DNA of 64,000 nt from NCBI GenBank assembly GCA_963776055.1, contig CAVZLD010000013.1:632376-696375 (forward strand), written 5' to 3'. Position numbers and translations under genes: made by a program. The notes under the pieces were generated by a model. It ran no database searches and was not told the origin of the DNA. It saw only the letters and a list, made by a program, of their open reading frames with translations. Of this stretch, positions 18,106 to 28,031 are shown piece after piece. How positions within the stretch are numbered: the stretch's first letter is position 1; every line of letters begins with the position of its first letter. This DNA is from CAVZLD01 sp963776055. Its GTDB lineage: Bacteria; Planctomycetota; Planctomycetia; Pirellulales; Pirellulaceae.

Positions 18106-21100
18106 TTATGCTTCCCAAGACTTCAACTCGTGCATCAACCGCAGGACTTCCTGCCGCTTCCGCTCGAAGACGGCAAACACGGCGATGATCAGCACGCCCA
18201 TGATGATGAGGATTACGTACCAGAGCCACGTTTGATGCAGATCGACCGCCGCATGCCAAATCACCGACAGCAACGACACCATCAGGAAGGAAAGGCCTAG
18301 AAACAAAAAGGCCCGAACGCGAAACAGAATCCCGGCGAAGATTCCCAAAATGGAAAACGTCGCCAGAATCATCGGCAACCAGGGAGCCTCCGCCACGCCG
18401 TGAACAAAGATATCCGCGGTCGACGAAGCATAAATCACCGTGGAGGCCAGGTAACGGATCGTCGTCATTTGTGAGGCTGTCAATTGGCGCGGTTCAGATA
18501 GGCCGCAACAAGAACGCAAACGGCCAGAGGCACGAGCCACAACTGCGGATGCGAGAAAAAGCTGATCTGCGCCGTATCATGCAGGAAGTACCAGAACCCA
18601 CCGTTGGCTGCTAAGACCGCCAGTAATCCAAAGCCAAAGGACCGCCGCATGACCGACAAGGCAGCGTACAACGCACCAACCGCCAGCAGCACGAGCGAAA
18701 AGTGAACGTCCTGAGACGGCGCAACAAAGAAGCCCAGAACCGGCAGTAACGGCAGCAAGATCCCCGTTTTCTCCAGTGGTTCGGCCAGTACCATCTGCCG
18801 ACGGCGGCGGAACCACTCGCTGAACCCCACGCCCACGAAAGCGAGGGCCATGACGACCATCGACCAGTAACGCTGCACAAAACCTGTGAATAACTCCGGC
18901 ATCGTGACGCGCAAGTGCAGGCACAACAACGCCACCAGCACCTCCGCCCCGTAGACGTAGACCGTCCGCTGTTTGTCGCTGAGGCCAAACGGATCTCGGC
19001 CGGGTACCACCGCCGCAATCAGACACGCGATCGCAACCGCCAGGAGCGCGCCTGCCACGGCCACAATGCCGGGCAACCCCATGTGCGCCGATCCGTACCG
19101 GACAAACAAATAGCTCTCACTGCCCAACACCACCAGACCAGCGACGGCCCCAGCCGCCACCAGCCCGGGTACCAGCCGACTGGCAGCTTCCGTCCATGCA
19201 TTCTCGCGACGGATCAGCTTGACGAGCCCCACTCCATACAACACTGCCACACCGAGAAGTGACGTCGCGAGCACAACCCAACGGTTCAGCCATTGGCCGC
19301 TGATCTCCGGCGACAGCCAGGACCAACCGAAACAGACCGCCGCCACGACACCAATCAGCAGCGCGACAAACCGCAATTCGGTCTCCCGGCGACCACGGGC
19401 CAACAACCCCACCGCCAGGGCTTGGGCGGCCACGGCCTGACTGCCCGCAAGACGCAGGCCCGCGTTGTCGCAAGTGAACTGAACCCAGATCCCCAAGACA
19501 CAAACCGCCAGGGCCAGACATCCGTTAAACGGAATCAACCACGATTGACTCGCCAGCCGATTCTCGGATTCGGCGGGAACGCCTAGTTGCTGCAGCGTCT
19601 GCTGCAGACCCGCGCGGCGACTCCAGAGATAACTCGTCGCAAGACCGTACGCGGACAACAACAGCGTGGACACCCAAATCATCGAATTGGCATCCAGATT
19701 CAATCGATCCAACATCGCGCCGGTGGCAATCAACCCGGCGAGGTAGCAGAACGCGACAGCCCAACGACTGCGAGGATCCCAGAGACAGCTGATGCAAGCC
19801 CAAGCGGTCGCGGCCAACGCCAGTATCGTCACGCCAAGCGATGCGGCAACTTTCCCGCCTTCCGCGTCTTCGAATAACCCCAACCCCACGCTCCAACCCA
19901 GAAGCAGAAGAGCACCCAAGGTGGCGGTGGTATGGAGGACCAGCCAAGGCGGACGAAAGCGTTTCGAATCGCGCCGTCGCAGCACGGTCCACAAGGGAAC
20001 GGGCAGCGCCAGCGCAAAGACATTCCAGTAGAAGAAGTTCAGTCCAGCTTCTGGTCCACTTCCCATCCACTTGTGACCGTGCGCAACGAACCAGATCGAC
20101 GCGGCCAGACTCCACAGGAATGCCGCAAACCAATAGTACCGTTGCCGGTCGCGCAACGATCCTCGAAAAACACACAACCCGGCAACACCGATCAGCCCTC
20201 CTACCGACCACCAATGCGCCTGCGGATCAAACGGAGCCGACCGCAGACTCAACAACAACAGGGCGATGGCAGGCAAAGAACTGATCATCGCCAAGAGCGG
20301 GTCACCGGAGGGCGAAGTGGCGAGCCATTTCAATCGAGGAACTGTCGGTTGGAGCCGTCGCGGCAGTTGGAACTCGATTGCCAGGGCAGCCAAGGCGGCC
20401 AGCACGGCGGCGATCTGCAGCGAGTGATAAGTCCACCATCTCGTGCCCCAGGCAACCGGCCAGGTGCGAAGCTGTAACGCGGCGAGGATCAATAACGCAT
20501 CGATCACCAGCAGCGCCATGGCAGGGGAAACTCGTCGGCCCTGGAGCCCGTGCGAGACGCTCAGGAAAATCGTGACCAGCGTCAGGGCGGTCCAGCCCCA
20601 CAGACCGGCTGCCACTTCGACAGCGGCTCGCGTGCGGGGATCGGCGAACACGACAATCGCCATGGCCACGGTCGGCAGCAGGAGGAAGCCACTGGCGATC
20701 GCCAGTTGCGTCCGCCGCCATCCATCGTCGGTGGGTGCCACGGCCGCGTGACGCCTGCGGCGCAGCCAAACGACGCCCAGCCAGCCCATTCCGTACAGCG
20801 ATGCCAGAATCGCATTGAGCTGTCCCAGGCGGACCCATTGCTCCATCGTCAACAGCCCGGAAACGCGCAGATTCAGCAAGTAGGCAGCCGTGCCCGTGAA
20901 ACTGACCATCAGTCCCGCGGCAAAGGCCAGTCGCTCCGAACGGAAACTAATCGCGTGACCGATCAAACCGAAGCTCAGGAGAACCAGTGGAAAGGCGTAC
21001 GACATCGCCAAGCCGATGCGAACGAAGAACGATTCCGGATCTGGTCCTACCACCGGGTGTCCGAAAGCGCCTGACCGATGACAAAGGCCGTCATCGCAAA

Positions 21101-24100
21101 CAGCGGCATGATCGCCAGAATGACGAGACCACCGGCGACTGCCGTCCCGTCTCCACGCGATGCCGGCAGCCATCGCCTTCCTCCCAGAACCAGTAATACC
21201 ACGGTCGCCGCCAGCATCGTCAACCACCACAGCAAGGTCAGCTGATCATTCGTAGCCGGTTTCAGAGAAAGCGAAGTGAATGACACAAAGATGGCCATGG
21301 ACAAGATCGGTGCCACCGCCAAGAACAGCAGCAACGCAAAGCCGGTCGTCGCCAGTCTGCTCGGATGCTTCGGCACGATGCCCGCACGCTGCATCCATTG
21401 GGAGAGGGGGCGTCGCCACCACACGCCCACCGAACCCAGCAGGAAAAACAGAGCGGATGACCAGCGCAGCGCGGATGCCACCGCAACCTCCGGCTCCCAC
21501 TGCGCGGCAACCAATAAAGGAATCGACGAAGCAGCGATCATGATACCCGCCAACCCATTCCCCTCGGCTCGTTCCCGAAGATGAAACAGGAACGCAATCA
21601 CGACCACGCCACACAGTACCCACGTTAGCCAACCCTGCGCGGCTTGGTGCGGCATCCCGAACAGCTGGAAGGATTCGACCGGTGGGACCAACCGCCCGAC
21701 CTGCTCCACCGGTGAAAGTTCCTGGCCGATCCCGGGGATCACCGCACCAACCGCTAAGAGCACCAACAGCACCGTCGCCACGACGACCGCCCCACGGTCA
21801 ATGCTCACCGCATCCGGACGGAGTACCGTTGCGGCCCATTTCCGTCCGGCGTGATCCGCGGTTGTCCCGTTGGGCAAGAAACGATCCAACTGAGCCACTC
21901 GCAGCAACGACCAGGCCAACCCGAATCCGGCCAGCAATAGGCCCTGCCATTGCAGACTTGTCGGGTGAAGCCAGCTGCGGGATTCCGACGTGTACCAAGC
22001 CTCGCTGCCCAGCCGGTGATCGACGGCGACGATGAGAGACAATGCCAAAGCTGCTTGGAAAGAGGAAAACAAGAATGTGGAACGAACGACCCACGCCAAG
22101 ATCAGCCAGATCAATGCGATCCAGGCTAGATGGCCGGCGGGCACCGCCATCGACCAGAGTGCGGGACGAGCGACGAGCAAGACCGCTGCCGCCAAACTAC
22201 TGACCAGCGACCACGCAACCGACGGTCCGATCAACTCGTCACGTTTCCCCCCTCTGGCAACCGCCGCAAAGACGGACATCAGCGAAGCATGCAGCAGCAA
22301 CGCGATTAACCACAACGTCGAGCGTGGCAGATCGCCGGCCCACGGCCCAAAGACGACACCCTGCCCTAGCGCCGCCAGAAATAACAGGCCGCCCGCAAGC
22401 TGCCCCCATGCCATTCGATGGCGAAAGGCGGCGACACTGGCCACCATCCCGTAGAACCCGAGCAGCCATGTCAGAGATTCGGGGTCGCCTACAAGCCCCC
22501 AACCGAACCAGGTCACCAACACGAGTCCCAACCCCGCCGTCGCCGCTCCCACCAGCGCATAACATGCCGCGGGAATGCGTTTCGCCCGCTCCGCCCACTG
22601 CCAGGCCGCCACCAAGTGGACCAGAGCCACGCCGGTCAGCGCTCGTCCCCCGGAGGCGGAAAGCAGACCGGTCAGCAACTCCTTTGCGGATCCTACTGAC
22701 CAAGGCAGTGTGTTGCGCAACAGCAGCAGGATCAGCGTACCACCGAGGGAAGCCAATGCGGCGACGGCTGCGTGCGCCTCGTCAATCTCGTACCACCACG
22801 CCATCAGCAACAGCGTCAGCCCCGCCAGCGCACAACAGGCCACTAACAAGCCTGGTTGCGGCCAGGCCAGCAGCAAGCCGGCCACCGCTAGGCCAACGGA
22901 TGCTACGGCCAAGGTAGTGCCAGCCACCACCAGGCTATGCTCTGTGGAACCCGGCCGTTTCCAGAGCAGCAGACCACACGCCATCGCCGGGGCAGCCAGC
23001 AAAATGGAGAGCGGCGCGAGCCACTGCAATCGCTCGACCGGTTGCTCGGCTTTGACCAGCAACAACCCGATCGCAACGGCCAGGGAAAACGTCACCAACC
23101 CCAGTTGTTTGAAAACCTCATTGCCCTGCCGTTCACCCAGTGGCTTGTGCTCTTCGTTTCGGAAACGCCATAACACGGGTATTTGCGACCCCAGGTAGAA
23201 GGTCAGCCCGGCCAGCGCAAAACCATAGACTTGCGGCATCGACGAAGCGGAATCAATGTGCCGTCGCAGGACCAGTTGTCCCATCGCGGGTAAGACAATC
23301 CCGGCGGCGACCGAAATCGGCCAGGATGGCGTGATGACTCTCGCCGCCATCAAGACGAGCGACGCGAGCAGGATCGTGGAAAAACCCTCCCCCACCAGGA
23401 CCGGCAACGTGAGTTGCTCACTGCCTTCGGAGAATGCGGCGATCGCGAGAAAATTCAGCGGGACGAGCAACGTGGCCGTCAGCAGGATGCCCTGGCTGGT
23501 GGTCGGCAGCTTCCATCGCTTCGCCGCGTACATGCCGATCCCAAACAGCGCCGCCGTCACGCCGTTGAGCACTCCGAACTTTAGCATCGGACGCTCCGCG
23601 ATCGCCGACCAGAAGCTGACCACCAGCGCAATCGAGGAGGCGACAATCATTAGGCCTCCCACGAGTTCGCCCCAGCGAATATGTTTTTCTTCCATGAAAG
23701 CCGCCAGCCAAGGTTGCCGCGGCTCGGCGGGAGGCGGGGTACTGGGCGGTGCTGGCGGCCTTACCGGCTCCGCCGCTTCCGCTCGACGCTGACGATATTG
23801 CGCCGTGCGCTTCCGGACCGAGTCCGCCTCTTGCGGTGCTCCCGCCTTGGTGACGGATCCCGCCGGGGCTACGACCGGCGGCCGATCAACCTCCGGGGCT
23901 TTCTGCGGCCGCTGGCTCGGATCGGCCGGTTTCGACGGGGCCAACGATTTCGGTGGGGCACCCGCCGCCGCGCGGTCGGATACTAATTCGGCCACTACGA
24001 AATCTTCGAATTCATCCGCCGACGACGCCGGTGTGGGCACCACGCGCGAGGGATCTGCCGGGGATGCTTGGGCAGCCGCCGAACCGCTTCGCTTCTCTGC

Positions 24101-24427
24101 CGCGAGGGCTCGTACTACTTCCGCATGGATGCTTGGACTGATTCGCTGGTCACGCAGTAAACGGTCGATTTCCTTTCGAGTTATCGAGACGAACTGCGCC
24201 CGGGAGCGAACGCGAGTCGCATCCCAATGGCACTGTCGACACTGCGCCGGCTCGACCAGCCGGGACTGACATTCGGGACACCGCGGCCAAAGGTCTGATG
24301 CAGGCCGACTCCCGGTGATCGCCCGATAGATCGCCGCGAACAACACCCACAGGCCATGTCCGAGAACGGTCAGGACGGCTAGGACCAGCCCCACAGACAA
24401 AACGAACAGCAAGAGCTCTTCCAACAT
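18106..24427 (-). CDS. Giant polytopic membrane protein with N-terminal zinc ribbon (about 2107 residues), frameshifted twice
   Basis: One reconstructed gene read in three frames. The N-terminus has a membrane helix (LLLFVLSVGLVLAVLTVLGHG), a zinc ribbon with two CxxC pairs (RCPECQSRL and CRQCHWDA), a helical segment ending near residue 120 and an Ala/Pro-rich linker to ~residue 230. The rest is dozens of hydrophobic helices, Trp/Leu/Ala rich, arranged as repeated units. Frame breaks near 21057 (join ...FVIGQALSDT to PVVGPDPESFFVR) and near 18487 (join ...VAAYLNR to QLTASQMTTIRYLAST) are each repaired by one missing base. The C-terminus is ERKRQEVLRLMHELKSWEA. No function is known to me; transport or envelope scaffolding are guesses. 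ATG 24427 begins the first helix. Confidence 0.75.
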
Positions 24428-24727
24428 TTTCCGCGACTCCCACAACCGGCCCGTTGTCCGCCGACAGCCTTCGAATTCACCCTAACCAGCCGCTCCAATA
24501 GCAAGCAATGTCAACCGTTCCGGAACACAACCGCGTTCCCTGGTCGTTACAAGACTACCGCACAGGGGGCACCGGGATCGAAGAATGCCATGATGGCCCG
24601 ATCTTTTCCAGCTTCCCCTGGCTGCATTCGACTTCTGAGCCAAATCCCCTAGACACCAAGATCCCATGGGCCTGACCACCAAGCGCAGAAAGTCGACGCC
24701 GACTTCTGCAACGATCGACCGGGGCCG

Positions 24728-26440
24728 TTATTCCCCGGACGAAGAAGAGATGGGCGTACCTTCGTAATAGCGTGTCAGGGCACGAATGCGTTTCACTTGC
24801 GCGGCGGCGAGACAGCCGACGACGATCAGGCCCATCACATAGAACACACAGAAGTGCGGCTTGGTAAATTCCTCCTCGGCACGGAGGGTGACGAGCACCA
24901 GATACCCAACGGTGGCCAGAACGGTGGTGAACCAAACGAGTCGAGTCCGAGCCAGCATACTAGAGGCGACGATCAGCACGGGATAGCCGATTAACAACGG
25001 CCCTCTGGGCGGCAGCGCCATATAAAGAATCAGCGTCAGCAGTAGGACGTCGGTCGTAGCCCAAAGAAAGCGGGCGAAGTACGCCCACCGCGGCTGATTC
25101 AGTAGTCTCTGCAGGAGAAACGACAGACCCAGCCAGGACATCAGTGCGCTGAAGTGTCGCAAGTAGTAGTGAGGTTCGCTACCGACCCAAAAATAGACGA
25201 TCGACAACATGACCAGAAAGGCGAGGACAGCAGTCAGGTGTGTCACCAGCGCGGGCTCACGCCGCCCCCAGCGTGCCAGCTGGGAGCAAAGACCGCACGA
25301 GGGAACTTCCAACGGTTCTTCACGCAGAAACCGCTCCAAATCCTTGGCGACTGCCGCCGCTGACGGATACCGCTTCTGAGGGTCTTTTTCAAGACAGCAG
25401 AGACAGACTTGATCCAGACTGGCGGGGACGCCTGCTTGGACGTGGCTGGGCGGAAGCGGGTCGCTGTCCAAGACTTTCAGCAACAAGTCAACTTCGTTCG
25501 TAGCCGAATGCGGCGCTTGGCCGGTCAGTGTCGCGTAGAGCAATGCTCCCAGGGCATACACATCGGTGACCTCACCGACCCGTCGATCCCGGCCGGCCGC
25601 TTGTTCGGGCGCCATGTAGGCCGGTGTCCCGAGGATTTGTCCCGTGGCGGTCAGCCCTCCCTCGGCACGCAAGCGCTTGGCGAGTCCGAAGTCGGTTATT
25701 TTCGGCTGGCCGTTGACCTCGAGCAGGATATTGGCCGGCTTCAGGTCCCGATGGATCACTCCGTGCGCATGTGCGTACGCCACGGCGCGGGCAACCTGCA
25801 GGATCAATTGCGCTGCCTCGTCCGGCGGCAAGGGCCCTTTCTCCAGCCGAGTCGCCAGAGACTGCCCGGACACAAACTGCATCGTGTAGTAATGCAGTCC
25901 TTCGACCTGTCCCACCTCGTATACAGGTACGATTCCCGGATGGTGTAGATTCGCCGCCGCTTCCGCCTCGACATGAAATCGGCGAATTTCCTGGGGCCCG
26001 GCCAGATGACCCGACTTGATGACTTTCAACGCAACAATTCGGTCGAGCGAGATTTGCCGGGCGCGAAAAACGACTCCCATTCCGCCGCGTTCGATTTCTT
26101 CGATCAGTTCGTAGTCGCCGAAACGACCTTCACAGCCAATTCCGGACTCGAACCCGGTCGAAGACTTCGGAGCCAGCGGACTTGTGGGCAGCTCGACCCC
26201 AGGTGGGATGGCAGCTTCCGGGTCGTGTGCTTCGGAAGGCCCCTGAATTCCTTCGGCAACTCCGCGCATTTCGTCGTGATTGTGAAAGAACGCGCGCAGT
26301 GGTCCGGCAAGCTGCGGATGAGCAACAATCAACTGCTCCCGGTCCGGCTGCTTCCCCGATTCCAATTCGGTCAAGTAGCGGGCCAGAATCTGATCCAATC
26401 GATCCGCGTCCGATTCGGAGAGTGGCTCTTCTGCATGCAT
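24728..26440 (-). CDS. Membrane-anchored Ser/Thr protein kinase (Hanks type)
   Basis: This 570-residue protein has a ~108-residue N-terminal extension, a kinase domain (~109-375) and a C-terminal hydrophobic part with about six membrane helices. All key kinase elements are present: the glycine loop ERGGMGVVFRA, the ATP lysine in IVALKVIKSGH, the catalytic loop VIHRDLKPANILL, ITDFGLAKRL and GTPAYMAPEQAAG. The N-terminal helix (DRLDQILARYLTELESGKQPDRE) is the short domain common in planctomycete kinases. It lies 192 bases downstream of an ECF sigma gene on the same strand, a pairing typical of planctomycete sigma-kinase modules, so it may control that sigma factor. ATG 26440 starts the conserved region. 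Confidence 0.92.
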   Translation of the reverse strand: MHAEEPLSESDADRLDQILARYLTELESGKQPDREQLIVAHPQLAGPLRAFFHNHDEMRGVAEGIQGPSEAHDPEAAIPPGVELPTSPLAPKSSTGFESGIGCEGRFGDYELIEEIERGGMGVVFRARQISLDRIVALKVIKSGHLAGPQEIRRFHVEAEAAANLHHPGIVPVYEVGQVEGLHYYTMQFVSGQSLATRLEKGPLPPDEAAQLILQVARAVAYAHAHGVIHRDLKPANILLEVNGQPKITDFGLAKRLRAEGGLTATGQILGTPAYMAPEQAAGRDRRVGEVTDVYALGALLYATLTGQAPHSATNEVDLLLKVLDSDPLPPSHVQAGVPASLDQVCLCCLEKDPQKRYPSAAAVAKDLERFLREEPLEVPSCGLCSQLARWGRREPALVTHLTAVLAFLVMLSIVYFWVGSEPHYYLRHFSALMSWLGLSFLLQRLLNQPRWAYFARFLWATTDVLLLTLILYMALPPRGPLLIGYPVLIVASSMLARTRLVWFTTVLATVGYLVLVTLRAEEEFTKPHFCVFYVMGLIVVGCLAAAQVKRIRALTRYYEGTPISSSSGE

Positions 26441-26632
26441 GGTTGCGGTCACCCGATCCGCGTTCTGCGAAAATTTCTCGCCGACCGAAGGATATTGCAT
26501 TCCTGTTTCGAGCGACCTCCCAGGCGAGAGCGCATTTCACAACCTCATTGTAAGAGGACGAAGCTCCTGCGCCATTTTTTCTGACGAACTCTCGGCTCGG
26601 CAAGAGCCTCCCTCTCGGCGTGGAAATCGGCT

Positions 26633-27202
26633 CTAATCCGATGGCCCCTGCATCTTCTCGCGCAGCCGCTTCAACCCCCGATGTAACAGCCCCGCAACCG
26701 CGGCGGACGTTCGCCCCATCTGCTGGGATGTCTCCGCGAGTGTCTGCTGTTGAAAATAGTGCAAGACGATCGCATCGCGCTGGGATTCTGGCAGCTCTTC
26801 CAAAACTTGCGAGAGATGAAGCAGTTGCTCGGATCGCTCGGCCTGCACCGCCGGGGACGTATCGTCGGCAGCGAGCCAATGTTCCATACAGAGGGAGGAG
26901 TGGCCGAGCGAAGCCTCCAGTGATCGTTCGCGATGCACGTTCCGCTTGTCTCGTCCGTAGTCACGGGCCGCATGCGCCAAGTTGCGGGCCAGAATCTGTC
27001 GCAGCCAGGCAGCCATCTCGGCTGGCGAATCTCCGCGAAACTGGTCCCGTGCACGGTGCGCCTGAAGCATCGTCTGTTGGACGACGTCGGAGGCGTCCAT
27101 CTTCGCCGCCAGCTTTCGGTTCAATTGCATCCGTGCCAGCACCCGCAGATACGACCGATATCGATCCAACGAGCAATCGGGGGCGGTTTCGTCATCGGTC
27201 AT
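26633..27202 (-). CDS. ECF-type RNA polymerase sigma factor
   Basis: This 189-residue protein is a sigma-70 family ECF member. Region 2 is MDASDVVQQTMLQAHRARDQF...AAWLRQILARNLAHAARDY; region 4 is LEELPESQRDAIVLHYFQQQTLAETSQQMGRTSAAVAGLLHRGLKRLREKM with its helix-turn-helix. No anti-sigma factor gene is adjacent; instead a membrane Ser/Thr kinase gene follows, which suggests control by phosphorylation. The open frame extends to 27550 across the terminator and the CAP gene, but homology begins at ATG 27202. Confidence 0.92.
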   Translation of the reverse strand: MTDDETAPDCSLDRYRSYLRVLARMQLNRKLAAKMDASDVVQQTMLQAHRARDQFRGDSPAEMAAWLRQILARNLAHAARDYGRDKRNVHRERSLEASLGHSSLCMEHWLAADDTSPAVQAERSEQLLHLSQVLEELPESQRDAIVLHYFQQQTLAETSQQMGRTSAAVAGLLHRGLKRLREKMQGPSD

Positions 27203-27262
27203 CAAACGCTCACCATTTTTTTCTCGAGTGATGTCACCTCTCTCTATCTTCGATTCTCGCAC

Positions 27263-27298
27263 AAAAAGACCCGTGTGGGCCAGAGGCCGACACGGGTC
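27263..27298 (-). terminator. Rho-independent terminator of the CAP-domain gene
   Basis: A long hairpin with arms GACCCGTGT and ACACGGGTC occupies 27268-27298, and on the minus strand it is followed by five T (27263-27267). It lies 30 bases after the CAP gene stop and separates that gene from the sigma factor gene. A T-run also follows on the plus strand, so it could act both ways. Confidence 0.75.
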
Positions 27299-27327
27299 AC
27301 TCAATTTTTTCGACAGCAGATCGCTAC

Positions 27328-27743
27328 TTACTGCAGGAATTGCTGACACCAATAGATTCGTCCATTGCGTCCCCGGTACGCGGCCACCCCAATTCGGCGA
27401 TGTCCCGAACTCAGGATGTTGGCACGGTGCCCCGACGATCTCATCCAATCCGCCACTGCTTCTTGCGAGGAGCTCTGTCCGGTGGCAATATTCTCCGCCA
27501 CAACGGCGGACGTATGTTGCAGCGATCCATTCGCGCCATCCAAATCGCATGCCGGCGGGCAGATCCCATCAGGGTGGCGTCCACCTGCAAGGGCGGCAAT
27601 CCGTGACGCGCTCGCTGCGCATTCGTGTACTGGACAATGTTGCTTTCAATCGGCAACATCCCCAAACCGGATGAGGCAGTGGGATGTGGCGACGTCACGG
27701 TCACGGTCACGCTGGTCAACAAGGCTGCCAGTGCAAAAGTCAT
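27328..27743 (-). CDS. Secreted CAP (SCP/PR1-like) domain protein, frameshifted
   Basis: About 138 residues after repair. The first ~25 residues are a signal peptide (MTFALAALLTSVTVTVTS). The CAP fold follows: VQYTNAQRARHGLPPLQVD, RRHAIWMAR, then after a one-base loss near 27538 NGSLQHTSAVVAENIATGQ, ADWMRSSGHRANILSSGHRR and GRIYWCQQF at the end. These are the classic CAP signatures including the second His region. Bacterial CAP proteins are extracellular; their activity is mostly unknown. Without the repair the two halves read as separate short frames. It is followed by a strong terminator and preceded by the end of the polysaccharide operon. Confidence 0.8.
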
Positions 27744-28031
27744 TCTCTACCTCCGCTGAGTTACTCTCGGATTTTCACGCGTTCCAAACGCGGGTGAATC
27801 GTCACTTGCCCGAGACGGGGCGGACTTCCGAGAAACAATCCCGTGGTTTCCAGAACAGAAACCGTCCACAAGGTTCTTCGAGTCTACCGGAAGATCTCAC
27901 GCTGACAATGCGCAAGAAAAAACCGCTCTACCTTCAGGCAACGCGGTTCGAGTCAGGAAAGGGCACGCGGCTGGCTGCGGAGCCGCAACGATCACGCCAC
28001 GGATCCTGCGGAAAAAAAGAGAGGCGGAACT
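27744..28031. other. Spacer between the polysaccharide operon and the CAP gene
   Basis: No gene is seen. It contains the operon terminator listed at 27915-27948 and presumably the promoter of the CAP gene; I cannot point to a convincing -35/-10 pair. Confidence 0.35.
27915..27948 (-). terminator. Intrinsic terminator at the end of the exopolysaccharide operon
   Basis: On the minus strand AACCGC and GCGGTT pair around an inner CCT/AGG pairing and run into seven T (27915-27921). It lies about 85 bases after the last gene of the long minus-strand operon. Confidence 0.6.

Noticed and set aside
24482..24682. 66-codon minus-strand frame containing CPLCGSLVTTRERGC, like half a zinc ribbon
   Set aside because: Only one CxxC pair, no ribosome site and no further family features; it may be a decayed or chance sequence between the kinase and the large membrane protein.
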